DNA of 52,578 nucleotides from the NCBI GenBank assembly GCA_964626565.1, contig CAZVFX010000044.1, positions 1-52,578 of the forward strand, in the 5' to 3' direction. The notes below the pieces were generated by a model, which worked only from the letters and a program-made list of their open reading frames with translations, made no database searches and was not told the origin of the DNA. Positions 42,988-51,250 of the stretch are shown here, piece after piece. The translations under genes were made by a program, and so were the position numbers. This DNA is from CAZVFX01 sp964626565. Lineage in GTDB: Bacteria; Myxococcota_A; UBA9042; CAIXZC01. The number at the start of each line of letters is the position of its first letter. Position 1 is the first letter of the stretch.

Positions 42988-45498
42988 CTAGGGGCCGCTC
43001 ACTCCCAGACTCTTCAGACCTTCTGCAGCCCGTGAGCACTGCGGGTCTATCTTCAGCGCCTTGCGGTATTCTGCAGCCGCCTTGTCGTTAGCGTCCAACT
43101 TTATGAGTATGTGTGCCTTGCGCAACGGAACGTCCACGTCGAATGGAGAAGCCTCCTCCGCCTGGTCCAGCTCAGTCAGCGCAGGAAAATAGCGGCCCCG
43201 CATGCGCTCTCTCTCGGCCATTATCTTGTGGTACTGCCCACGGTAGAGTTCGTTCTCCCGCACCGCGGATCTAAGCTCCCCGGCCAGCGATTCGAACCGG
43301 TCCCACTGCCGGGTCCTGGCCAGCAGGCTCAGGGTCTCCAGCGACACACTCACCTGGTCTTCCGATGGGTGGGCCCTGGCCTCTTCAAACATGAGCAGTG
43401 ATTCTTCCAGCGAGCCCTGGAGCGCAAAGACGCGGGCTTGCAACAGATACCCCCCCTGGCCTTCGGGGAAAAGCGCCATCAGGTAGGTCGAAACATCCTC
43501 GGCCCGTTCGAGTTCTCTTTCCTTCAGGTACACCCCGCCCAACAGGTTCAGCATCTCTTCATCGTAGCCCCGGGTCTTGAAACTGGCCAAGGCCAGTCGC
43601 TCCAGCCGGCCGTGCTTCCCTTTCCGCTTCAGGTGGCGGGCGAATTCACCGAGCAATTCGGGATCGTCCCCCCAACTCTCGGCGATGAGTCTCTCGTCGA
43701 TGGTGGCGTTGCTGATCGCGGTGAAGATACCGCTGCGGCCATGGTCAATCTCCGCAAGCATGTCGCGGAATATCTCCAGAATCCGCTCCGGCTCGTCCCG
43801 GTCGAGGTGCAGCCGTACGAGACCCAGCCGGGGCGCCGGGCAGGTGGGGCAAAGCTCACGAGCCCGGTGGTACAGACTGAACGCTCGCTCCTCTTCGCCA
43901 CGGTCGTGTTCCCAGCCCGCCAACAAGGTGTACAAGTGACTGTCGTGAGGGTGCAGAGCTACCCACTTGGCGGCCATGGCGTGGTGGCCCTCATCGTCGA
44001 GCTGGCCGCCGGTGTCGGACTTGGGTACCGCGGCGTAGGCCGCGTCTGCTCCGTTCTGCCAGGCCCAGGTGCCGCCGACCACTCCCAACAGGTACACCGT
44101 GGTGGCGATAGGCATCAGCTTCAGGCACCCGATGCGCAGCCGCCACGGCCGGTGCTTGGTGAGATTCCTTGCAAACGCGCCGCTTAATGCGCCCATGGTG
44201 ATGGCAACCGGCAGAAGCACGCCGGGGACGCGGATGTTGAAGTCCACCAGGTTGTGCATCCACAGTGCGAACAAACCGCAAAAAGCCTCGGCATAGTATG
44301 CCTCGCTGCGCGCGAACCCGAAGCGGCGCCACAACAGGATTGCCGCAACACCTATGAGCAGGATGCCCAGGGGTACGCCGAATTCGACCAGCGGCTCCAG
44401 CAATTCGTTTTCCGCGTGGGGGAACCGCACCATGGCTGCGAAGTTGTTAAACGGCTCGAACGCCGCGCCGAAAGCCCCGGCGCCGGCCCCCGCTATCTTG
44501 AACGACTTCACCGTCTCCACTGCCTTGCGCCAGGCTGCAACCTTGGTGCCCTCGTCCACGCCGGCGAACAGGCTCATGTCTTCGGTGCGAACCACCATGG
44601 CGTTGAAGAACACCAGGAATACGATGATGCACCCCATGGTCAGGGCGATTCCGAACACCGTCAGTCCCACCGATGGCAACGCCCGGCGTTGCGCCGCAGC
44701 CCACCGGCTCAGCACCGTGAGCAGTCCGGCGCCGGCCAGCAAGGCGAGAATGCCGCCTCGAGACATCATGAGGCAACTGGCGGTCAGAGTCATGACTACC
44801 AACATGCCGTAAATACCCTTGCTCTTGCCGAACTGCGCCTTTCTCCAAATGCCGATGAGGACAAAAGCGGTGAAGGTAAGAAACGCGGCGGCGTGGTTGT
44901 TGTTGACGAACGTGGCGAAGAACGGCCCTCGGTCTGCAACCACCACGTCGGGGGTGTACATCCAGAGAATCGATTCGGAACCGCTCAGGCTTTGCCCCAG
45001 CGCGATTGCGGCCACCAGCGCGCCGGAGAGACCGACGATGGTGAGCAACTTGTTGCCCGAGCCATCCCGGTAGGAGATGTTGAAGCACACCAGGTAGAGG
45101 GCCAGCGCCGCGGCGGCCAGCATCAGCATCTCCGCGGTGGCGATGGGGTCCAACGACAAGCGGGTCGGCACTTCGTAGCCCAACGCCCGGGCTTTCTCAA
45201 CCGCGGCCATCGCAGTGGGGCTCAAAGTGCCAAGGAGCGAGTCGCCCAGGGGGACGAGTTGCAGAAACATCACCGCCATCACCCCTACGCCCAACAGCAT
45301 GAACCCGTCGAAACGCATGCGATAACCCCGGCGGAACAGCAGCAGGGTGTAGGCCATGAGAATGGCCACCGACACCGCAGTCAGAGCCAATTTGGCAGGC
45401 CAATGAACCGAGCCGATCATGACCGGTGCGGTGAGAGCAACAACCCCCAGCGCATTCCAGACGAATCGCTCCAATATTGCGTTGAAACTAGTCCCCAT
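42988..45498 (-). CDS. O-antigen ligase/polymerase-like membrane protein with C-terminal TPR domain
   Basis: This is an 836-residue protein. The ATG at 45498 (MGTSFNAILERF) was chosen over a frame running upstream to 45597, because GGAGGG lies 9 nt upstream and it overlaps the aminotransferase by only 11 bp. Residues 1-470 have about 12 membrane spans and a Wzy_C-type loop (FVNNNHAAAFLTFTAFVLIG; LEPLVEFGVPLGILLIG). Residues about 500-836 hold helical tetratricopeptide-like repeats (HDSHLYTLLAGWEHDRGEEE; KAAAEYRKALKIDPQCSRAA). Such fusions are seen in O-antigen ligase superfamily proteins that glycosylate proteins or lipids. Which step it performs cannot be settled here. Confidence 0.85.
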   Translation of the reverse strand: MGTSFNAILERFVWNALGVVALTAPVMIGSVHWPAKLALTAVSVAILMAYTLLLFRRGYRMRFDGFMLLGVGVMAVMFLQLVPLGDSLLGTLSPTAMAAVEKARALGYEVPTRLSLDPIATAEMLMLAAAALALYLVCFNISYRDGSGNKLLTIVGLSGALVAAIALGQSLSGSESILWMYTPDVVVADRGPFFATFVNNNHAAAFLTFTAFVLIGIWRKAQFGKSKGIYGMLVVMTLTASCLMMSRGGILALLAGAGLLTVLSRWAAAQRRALPSVGLTVFGIALTMGCIIVFLVFFNAMVVRTEDMSLFAGVDEGTKVAAWRKAVETVKSFKIAGAGAGAFGAAFEPFNNFAAMVRFPHAENELLEPLVEFGVPLGILLIGVAAILLWRRFGFARSEAYYAEAFCGLFALWMHNLVDFNIRVPGVLLPVAITMGALSGAFARNLTKHRPWRLRIGCLKLMPIATTVYLLGVVGGTWAWQNGADAAYAAVPKSDTGGQLDDEGHHAMAAKWVALHPHDSHLYTLLAGWEHDRGEEERAFSLYHRARELCPTCPAPRLGLVRLHLDRDEPERILEIFRDMLAEIDHGRSGIFTAISNATIDERLIAESWGDDPELLGEFARHLKRKGKHGRLERLALASFKTRGYDEEMLNLLGGVYLKERELERAEDVSTYLMALFPEGQGGYLLQARVFALQGSLEESLLMFEEARAHPSEDQVSVSLETLSLLARTRQWDRFESLAGELRSAVRENELYRGQYHKIMAERERMRGRYFPALTELDQAEEASPFDVDVPLRKAHILIKLDANDKAAAEYRKALKIDPQCSRAAEGLKSLGVSGP

Positions 45499-46609
45499 CC
45501 TGAAGTCCCTCCAGAACTGAGCGCAACTGCGCGCAGGCAAGTCGTTGGTCCTCCTCCCGGAGGAATGCACAAATGGGCAGGCTGAGCACATCCTCACTCA
45601 GCCGCTCCGCCACGGGGCAACTACCCTCCGCAGGCCTGACGTCCGCGAACGCCGCCTGTCGGTAAACCGGGGCAGGGTAGTGAACCGCGGTGGGCACACC
45701 GGCCTCCGCCAGGCGCGCACGCACCCGGTCCCGGTCGGGCACGCGCACCGTGTATTGGGCCCACGTCGAAGCGTGATGCTCCGGCACCCGGGGCAACCCG
45801 GCGCCGCTGTCTGCGAGAAGCCGATCATACCGGCTCGCATTCTCCCTTCTGCTTTGCAACTCGTCGTCGAGGTGAGCCAGTTTCACCAGCAGCACCGCCG
45901 CCTGCAGCGTGTCCAGGCGGCTGTTGACTCCAATGCGATCGTGCACGTAGCGCTCGCTCTGCCCGTGCAGGCGCAGCGAACGAACCGTCTTTGCCACGTC
46001 GTCATCGTCGGTGAACAGCGCCCCCCCGTCCCCGTAGCACCCCAGCGGTTTGGAAGGGAAGAAGCTGGTGCAGGTGATGTGGGCCAGGCTGCCCGCTCGT
46101 CGGCCCTTGTACTCGGCGCCGAAGCTCTGAGCTGCGTCATCCAGAACGGCCAGTCCGTGCTGGGCCGCCAACGCATTGAGCTCGTCCATGTCCGCAGGTT
46201 GGCCGAACAGTCCCACCGGGATGATCGCCCTGGTGCGTGGAGTGATCAGGCGTTCCACAGCGGCGGGATCCATGGTGAACGTGTCTTCTTTCACGTCGGC
46301 GAAAACCACGGTTGCTCCCGCGGCCGGGACCACTTCCGCAGTGGCAATGAAGGTGAAGGCCGGGACGATGACTTCGTCGCCGGGACCCACCCCCAACACT
46401 GCGAGGGCCAGTTGCAGCGCGTCGGTTCCGTTCGCACAGGTGATCGCGTGGCGGCACCCTGCGTAGGCCGCCAGTTCCGCTTCCAATTCATGAACCTCGG
46501 GACCCATGATGAACGATGCGCGCTCCAATACCCGGCTCATGGCCGTGGCCATCTCCTCCCGATAAGCCCGGTATTGGGCCTTCAGGTCTACGAATGGGAA
46601 GCTACTCAT
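45488..46609 (-). CDS. wbpE: WbpE/WlbC-like aminotransferase (DegT family)
   Basis: Members convert UDP-2-acetamido-3-keto-glucuronic acid to the 3-amino sugar, using PLP and glutamate. The protein is 373 residues from the ATG at 46609. Motifs are CANGTDALQLAL, GDEVIVPAFTFIATAE, VLDDAAQSFGAEYKGRRAG, and the PLP lysine TSFFPSKPLGCYGDGGAL (Lys187). The end YPAPVYRQAAF is typical of the WbpE subgroup. It lies next to wbpD-like and wbpB-like genes, which supports the substrate assignment. Confidence 0.9.
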   Translation of the reverse strand: MSSFPFVDLKAQYRAYREEMATAMSRVLERASFIMGPEVHELEAELAAYAGCRHAITCANGTDALQLALAVLGVGPGDEVIVPAFTFIATAEVVPAAGATVVFADVKEDTFTMDPAAVERLITPRTRAIIPVGLFGQPADMDELNALAAQHGLAVLDDAAQSFGAEYKGRRAGSLAHITCTSFFPSKPLGCYGDGGALFTDDDDVAKTVRSLRLHGQSERYVHDRIGVNSRLDTLQAAVLLVKLAHLDDELQSRRENASRYDRLLADSGAGLPRVPEHHASTWAQYTVRVPDRDRVRARLAEAGVPTAVHYPAPVYRQAAFADVRPAEGSCPVAERLSEDVLSLPICAFLREEDQRLACAQLRSVLEGLQDGD

Positions 46610-47183
46610 CGACCCGCTCCACCGCACCGTCTCTCAGCCGGTATGTGGATCCGTCCGCCGGATCGCCGGCCGTACCGGAGCTGTCGAAATCAAGGCGGTT
46701 GCCCGCCCGACTCATCCAACCGGTAACCCGACCCGGCACCCCCGTCACCAGCGCGTACGCGGGCACGTCGCGCGTAATCACCGCCCCGGCCCCCACAAAT
46801 CCGTACTCGCCGATGGTGGTGCCGCACAGAATGGTAGCGTTGGCCCCAACCGTGGAGCCTCGCTTGAGTAGAGTCCGGCGGAACTCGTCCTTGCGGCTCA
46901 CCTCCGCCCGCGGATTGATTACGTTGGTGAACACCATGGAAGGCCCCAGGAATACGTCGTCTTCGATTTCGACACCTGCGAAGATGGAGACGTTGTTCTG
47001 GACCTTGACTCCGTTGCCGATGGTAACGTCGGGCCCGACGACGCAGTTTTGCCCGAAGCTGCAATTCCGGCCGATTCGGGTCCCCTGCATGAGATGGCAG
47101 AAGTGCCACACCCGGCTCCCCGCGCCCAGGGTCACATCGTCGTCGATGTAAGCACTTTCGTGCACGAAACTCTCTTCCGTCAT
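46602..47183 (-). CDS. wbpD: WbpD-like UDP-sugar N-acetyltransferase
   Basis: This 193-residue left-handed beta-helix acetyltransferase should acetylate the 3-amino group of the diamino-glucuronic acid sugar. The ATG at 47183 has GGAGGG upstream and gives the normal family length; the frame to 47300 overlaps the preceding gene and is not supported. Hexapeptide repeats run from ESAYIDDDVTLGAGSRVWHF through NCSFGQNCVVGPDV to IGEYGFVGAGAVITRDVPAY. The likely catalytic His lies in RVWHFCHLM. It starts 1 nt after the dehydrogenase stop and overlaps wbpE by 8 bp. Confidence 0.9.
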   Translation of the reverse strand: MTEESFVHESAYIDDDVTLGAGSRVWHFCHLMQGTRIGRNCSFGQNCVVGPDVTIGNGVKVQNNVSIFAGVEIEDDVFLGPSMVFTNVINPRAEVSRKDEFRRTLLKRGSTVGANATILCGTTIGEYGFVGAGAVITRDVPAYALVTGVPGRVTGWMSRAGNRLDFDSSGTAGDPADGSTYRLRDGAVERVDE

Positions 47184-47184
47184 G

Positions 47185-48138
47185 TCAGACCCTCCGGGCC
47201 ATGGGATGGTACTCACCCACCAGTCCCACCGCGTTGGCGTTGCGAATCGCGTGGACCGTCTCAACTGAAGGCCTGGCGTCCTCGAGGCCGAACCCTTCAC
47301 CGTTCAGAAGCGCTTCGTACGAACGAGTATGGAGTTCGGCGAATCCCCCGGAGAACTCCACCTCCTTTCCGTCAATAGTGATGGAGCGGAATGTGCTGAG
47401 CCCTTCAGCCTGGTCGGGGAGGTCGTCCGCCTCGAGGGAGAGGAACCAGCGCACTCGGGCTCGCTCCAGTTCGAGGTACCCCGCGGCTCGGGTCGGGGTG
47501 GAGATGTGGACCACGTTGGCCAGAGGAGCCCCGAACACCCACTGCAGCATGTCGAAAAAGTGGACCCCGATATTAGTTGCAATCCCGCCCGACTTGGCTT
47601 CGTCCCCCTTCCAGGAAAAACCGTACCACTTGCCCCGGGAAGTAATGTAGGTGAGGTCGATGTCCTTGCGGGTTCGGTCCTTGTCTGCTTCCACCTTCCG
47701 CTTCAACTCGACGATGGCAGGATGCAGCCGCAACTGAAGAATAGTGGAGATCTGCTTGCCGGTCTCCTGCTCCAGCCGCGCCAGGGGGTCGAGGTTCCAG
47801 GGGTTCAGAACCAGCGGCTTCTCACACAGAGCGTGGGCCCGGCTCCGCAACGCGAAGCGGATGTGGGAGTCGTGCAGGTAGTTGGGCGAACAGATGCTCA
47901 CGTAGTCCACCGACTCGGAGTGAGCGTCCCGGCGCAGTTTGTCGAGGTGCCGATCGAAGCGCTCGAACTCAACGAAGAAGGCGGCGTCCGGGAAATAGCT
48001 GTCCAGGATGCCGACGGAATCGGTTCGGTCAAGGGCTGCAACCAACCTGTTGCCGGTCTCCTTGATGGCCTTCAAGTGCCTGGGGGCCACGTAGCCCGCT
48101 AATCCTATGAGGGCGAAGTTTCTGGTTTCCGTGTCCAC
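47185..48138 (-). CDS. wbpB: WbpB/WlbA-like UDP-GlcNAcA 3-dehydrogenase (Gfo/Idh/MocA family)
   Basis: This 317-residue NAD-dependent enzyme should oxidise UDP-N-acetylglucosaminuronic acid at C3. Strong family features are NFALIGLAGYVAPRHLKAI, CSPNYLHDSHIRFAL, CEKPLVLNPWNLD (catalytic Lys107) and GVHFFDMLQWVFG (His193). The GTG at 48138 has AGGAG 7 nt upstream, and a 7-bp hairpin sits just before that ribosome site. It is the first gene after a structured 197-nt leader, and the first of the long operon. Confidence 0.9.
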   Translation of the reverse strand: MDTETRNFALIGLAGYVAPRHLKAIKETGNRLVAALDRTDSVGILDSYFPDAAFFVEFERFDRHLDKLRRDAHSESVDYVSICSPNYLHDSHIRFALRSRAHALCEKPLVLNPWNLDPLARLEQETGKQISTILQLRLHPAIVELKRKVEADKDRTRKDIDLTYITSRGKWYGFSWKGDEAKSGGIATNIGVHFFDMLQWVFGAPLANVVHISTPTRAAGYLELERARVRWFLSLEADDLPDQAEGLSTFRSITIDGKEVEFSGGFAELHTRSYEALLNGEGFGLEDARPSVETVHAIRNANAVGLVGEYHPMARRV

Positions 48139-48155
48139 AGTGAAACTCCTTTTAA

Positions 48156-48176
48156 ATCAGCAAGTTGCGTGCTGAT
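48156..48176 (-). promoter_or_regulatory. Leader hairpin just before the wbpB-like ribosome site
   Basis: ATCAGCA and TGCTGAT pair perfectly over 7 bp around the loop AGTTGCG (48163-48169). On the transcript the stem ends 5 nt before the AGGAG site. It is A/T-rich with no U-tract, so translational control or RNA protection is more likely than termination. Confidence 0.45.
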
Positions 48177-48240
48177 GTTGAGGTGAATCGGGCAGGCTTC
48201 GCCCCCCTCAGTCCCAGGCCGGAACCCGGCTGTTCGAAGG

Positions 48241-48265
48241 GGGGTGGTAATTCGTACCATTCCCC
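48241..48265 (-). promoter_or_regulatory. Leader hairpin, candidate recognition element for the NusG paralog
   Basis: On the minus strand GGGG-AA-TGGTA, loop CGAAT, TACCA-CCCC forms a 9-bp stem with an AA bulge. It would lie at about +11 to +35 of the transcript from the promoter at 48282-48310. A GCCGG/CCGGC stem (48218-48230) and a GGGC/GCCC stem (48190-48204) follow. Hairpins at the start of the leader are where RfaH/LoaP-type factors act, but the match to any known element is not shown. Confidence 0.45.
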
Positions 48266-48281
48266 TGTTTAAGAAGCTATT

Positions 48282-48310
48282 TGTCTATCAGGAGAGACGC
48301 GTTAAGTCAA
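48282..48310 (-). promoter_or_regulatory. Promoter candidate for the long operon
   Basis: TTGACT (48305-48310) and TAGACA (48282-48287) on the minus strand are spaced by 17 bp. The -35 is 5/6 and the -10 is weak at 3/6. Transcription would start near 48275, about 60 nt after the NusG-like stop. Confidence 0.4.
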
Positions 48311-48335
48311 GGACATGCGAGGCAGAGCGCACGCG

Positions 48336-48875
48336 TCACGCGGCCGCGACGACGTCCCCCGCATTCAGGTCGGCGCGCACCGACCTTCCCAGCAACTCCA
48401 CGGCGCAGACGATCCTTCTCTTTCCCTTTTGCGAAACCACCACACCTTCGACGCCGGCGAGAGGCCCGTCAACCACTTTCACCCTCGCCCCCCGCGGTAC
48501 CCGATCCAACGCCGAGAGGGGGGATTCCGAGGCGAGCAATGTGCGTATCGATTCGATTTCCACCGCCGGGACCGGCACCGCCCGGGAACCGGACCCTACG
48601 ATGGCGAGAGTGCTCCGGCTGGAGCCCAGCAGCCTGGTCCGGACGTGGGCATCAAGCGCGCACCGGACGAACAGGTAACCCGGAAACAGAGGCAACTCCA
48701 CGAGCTTTCGGCGGTCCGACCACTGGCTGAGCGTGCGTATCAGGGGAAGATAGCTTTCGAACCCTTCAGCAGACAGCAGTTTCACTACCCGTTTTTCGTG
48801 TCTTGCCAGGACGCGGACAGCGTACCATGCAGGTGCGACTTCGGAGGCCTGGGATGGTGGGGTGCTGCCGCTCAT
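48336..48875 (-). CDS. NusG-family specialised antitermination factor (RfaH/LoaP/UpxY-like)
   Basis: This 179-residue protein has an NGN domain (AWYAVRVLARHEKRVVKLL, residues about 16-34, then LPLFPGYLFVRC) and a KOW domain (PRGARVKVVDGPLAGVEGVV, about residues 125-145). It is shorter and more divergent than a housekeeping NusG, and there are no secE or ribosomal protein genes nearby. Paralogs of this kind keep RNA polymerase moving through long polysaccharide operons after loading at a leader element. It begins 1 nt after the epimerase stop. The operon it should act on begins 197 nt downstream. The role is family knowledge; the target is inferred. Confidence 0.88.
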   Translation of the reverse strand: MSGSTPPSQASEVAPAWYAVRVLARHEKRVVKLLSAEGFESYLPLIRTLSQWSDRRKLVELPLFPGYLFVRCALDAHVRTRLLGSSRSTLAIVGSGSRAVPVPAVEIESIRTLLASESPLSALDRVPRGARVKVVDGPLAGVEGVVVSQKGKRRIVCAVELLGRSVRADLNAGDVVAAA

Positions 48876-48876
48876 T

Positions 48877-49866
48877 TTACAACTCGACGTCCTTGAGCCA
48901 GGAACGGTTTTCCTGATACCAGTCTACGCACCTTTTGAGCCCTTCATCCAGCGACACGGTGGGGGACCAATCCAGCAGGCGATCTGCCTTGGCGATATCG
49001 GCCCAGGTCTCCATGAGGTCCGCCTTATGGAAAGGCTGGTAGTCGATGGTGGCCTTTTTGCCCAGGTATTCTTCGATTTTGGCGATGACGTAATTCATCG
49101 ATTTGGGGTTGCGGCCGCCCCCGAGATTGATCACTTCGCAGCCGACTTTTCGCGTCGCTTTGATAGTGCCCTCTGCGATGTCGTCTACAAAGGTGAAATC
49201 CCGGGATTGGGAGCCGTCTCCGAACAACTCCAGTTTCTCCCCTTCGTCGATCCACTTGATGAACCTGAAGACGCTCATGTCCGGTCTGCCCGCCGGGCCG
49301 TACACCGTGAAGTAACGGACCACCGAGATGTCCAGGCCGTACAGAAAGTGATAGCTGTAAGCCATCACCTCAGCCGCCTTCTTCGACGCGGCATAAGGGC
49401 TGATGGGAGTGTTGACGGCCAGGGTCTCGGAGAAAGGCATCTCCTGCCCGGCGTACAACGACGACGTCGACGCCAGCACCATTTTGGAGCAATCATACTT
49501 TCGCATCAACTCCAGCAGATTCAAGGTGCCCATCGCGTTGGTGCGCATGTACACAAACGGGTCGATGAGGCTGTACCTGACGCCGGCCCGGGCCGCCAGG
49601 TTCAACACCGCATCAAAGCGGTAGGCTGCGAACAACGCCTCCAGCGCGCTTCCATCCTCAATGTCGAGAAGGTGGAATTCGAAGCCTTCCCGCGGCTGTA
49701 GACCGGCGAGCCGATGCTCCTTGAGGCGAACATCGTAGTAGTCGTTCATGTTGTCCAGACCGACTACGTTCACGCCCCGGTCAAGGAGAAGGTGGGCAGT
49801 GCGTTGGCCGATGAACCCCGCGGCCCCGGTGAGGAGCACAGTCTCCAGTTGTTGCGTCTGTTCCAT
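48877..49866 (-). CDS. NAD-dependent C4-epimerase (UDP-GlcA/TviC-like)
   Basis: This is a 329-residue short-chain dehydrogenase-type epimerase. Motifs are LLTGAAGFIGQRTA (12-25), LDNMNDYYDVRLKEHRL (38-53, common in uronic acid 4-epimerases), the Ser134/Ser135 region LASTSSLYAG, and SPYAASKKA (Tyr158, Lys162). It probably turns UDP-GlcNAcA into UDP-GalNAcA, or UDP-GlcA into UDP-GalA. The neighbouring 6-dehydrogenase favours the former. The two genes are 16 bp apart. Confidence 0.88.
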   Translation of the reverse strand: MEQTQQLETVLLTGAAGFIGQRTAHLLLDRGVNVVGLDNMNDYYDVRLKEHRLAGLQPREGFEFHLLDIEDGSALEALFAAYRFDAVLNLAARAGVRYSLIDPFVYMRTNAMGTLNLLELMRKYDCSKMVLASTSSLYAGQEMPFSETLAVNTPISPYAASKKAAEVMAYSYHFLYGLDISVVRYFTVYGPAGRPDMSVFRFIKWIDEGEKLELFGDGSQSRDFTFVDDIAEGTIKATRKVGCEVINLGGGRNPKSMNYVIAKIEEYLGKKATIDYQPFHKADLMETWADIAKADRLLDWSPTVSLDEGLKRCVDWYQENRSWLKDVEL

Positions 49867-49882
49867 GCGGATTACCCCTAAA

Positions 49883-51178
49883 CTAGAGTCTCCAGTAGAT
49901 AAAGCCCCGGTCCACGGCGTCCTGTCGTTCGTACAGCCCCTTCACATCTACAAAAACGGGGCTCGCTCCAGTCGTCAGGGAGCGGTAGGCATCCAGGTCG
50001 AATCGACTCAGGAACACGCGGTGTTTCACCGCCACGATGATCCCATCGTACGGCGCCATGGAATCAGCAGCCGCAAGCAGGTCGATTCCGTACTCTTGCT
50101 TGACCTGTGCACTCTCGGCATGAGGGTCGTAGACCGATGCCTCGACCCCATACTCCCTAAGTTCGTCGTGAATCCTGTGGATGCGGGTGTTGCGGATGTC
50201 GCTGATGTCTTCTTTGAAGGTGAGCCCCATGATGAGTATACGGCTGCCCTTTACCCGTTTGCCTGCGGAGATGAGTTTTTTGACCGTGTTCTCCGCGACG
50301 TGTTTGCCCATATTGTCGTTGATGCGGCGGCCGGCCAGAATCATCCTTGGATGATATCCGATGCTCTCAGCTTTGTAGGTGAGGTAATAGGGGTCCACTC
50401 CGATGCAGTGTCCGCCCACCAGGCCGGGAACGAAGGGGAGGAAGTTCCACTTGGTCCCTGCGGCCTTGAGCACTTCGTGGGTATCGATGCCCAGGCGGTT
50501 GAAGATGATGGACAACTCGTTCATGAGCGCGATGTTCAAGTCCCGCTGCGTATTCTCGATCACCTTGGCGGCCTCAGCGGTCTTGATGTCCGGGGCCCGA
50601 TGCACCCCCGCAGTAACTACAGAACCGTACAGGTTGCACAGCAGGTCCGCGCTTTCCCGGTTGTCACCTGCCACGACCTTCACGATGCGGTCGATGGTGT
50701 GGTTCTTGTCTCCAGGGTTGACCCGCTCCGGCGAATAGCCGACGTTGAAGTCCTGTCGCCAGGTCAGTCCGCTCTCCTCCTCCAGCACCGGCACGCACTC
50801 TTCTTCGGTGAGGCCGGGGTAGACCGTAGATTCGTACACCACGATTCCGCCCCGTTTGAGGTGCTTGCCAACCGTCCGGGTCGCGGCCATGAGCGGTCCC
50901 AGGTCAGGGCGCTTCTGCGTATCGATTGGCGTCGGCACGGTGACGATGATGATGCGGCAGCCGGCCAGCGCTTCTGCATCGTCCGTGAACGTTGCCGTGC
51001 ACTTGCGAAGAGTATCTTCGTCAACCTCACCGGTGCTATCGACTCCACGGGTCAGTTCTTCGACCCGGCCGCCGGCAACGTCGAACCCCACCACATGGTG
51101 TCTGGTCGCGAGCAGAACGGCCAGCGGCAGCCCCACGTAGCCCAGGCCCACCACGCCTACCGATTCCTTTGTCTCCAT
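49883..51178 (-). CDS. Nucleotide sugar 6-dehydrogenase (UDP-HexNAc type, TviB/WbpA/WbpO-like)
   Basis: This 431-residue NAD enzyme oxidises the C6 hydroxyl of a UDP-sugar to a carboxylate. The ATG at 51178 has AGAGGA upstream; a TTG at 51193 is possible. Motifs are VVGLGYVGLPLAVLLA (9-24), FNVGYSPERVNPGD, KVIENTQRDLNIALMNEL, and the active Cys in GLVGGHCIGVDPYYLTYK (Cys258). The IENTQRDLN and GHCIGVDPYYL types fit UDP-HexNAc dehydrogenases rather than UDP-glucose dehydrogenases. It would feed both the WbpB-D-E genes downstream and the epimerase. Confidence 0.9.
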   Translation of the reverse strand: METKESVGVVGLGYVGLPLAVLLATRHHVVGFDVAGGRVEELTRGVDSTGEVDEDTLRKCTATFTDDAEALAGCRIIIVTVPTPIDTQKRPDLGPLMAATRTVGKHLKRGGIVVYESTVYPGLTEEECVPVLEEESGLTWRQDFNVGYSPERVNPGDKNHTIDRIVKVVAGDNRESADLLCNLYGSVVTAGVHRAPDIKTAEAAKVIENTQRDLNIALMNELSIIFNRLGIDTHEVLKAAGTKWNFLPFVPGLVGGHCIGVDPYYLTYKAESIGYHPRMILAGRRINDNMGKHVAENTVKKLISAGKRVKGSRILIMGLTFKEDISDIRNTRIHRIHDELREYGVEASVYDPHAESAQVKQEYGIDLLAAADSMAPYDGIIVAVKHRVFLSRFDLDAYRSLTTGASPVFVDVKGLYERQDAVDRGFIYWRL

Positions 51179-51250
51179 CGCGTGTCCTCTCAAAACTCCC
51201 CACAGTATTTGTATGATGTGTTAACAAGTCAAGCCATTTCAAGGCTGCTT

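Noticed and set aside
44254..45585. Open frame of 443 codons on the plus strand
   Set aside because: Antisense to the Wzy/WaaL-TPR gene; composition (His, Gln, Gly, Arg) reflects reverse reading of membrane codons.
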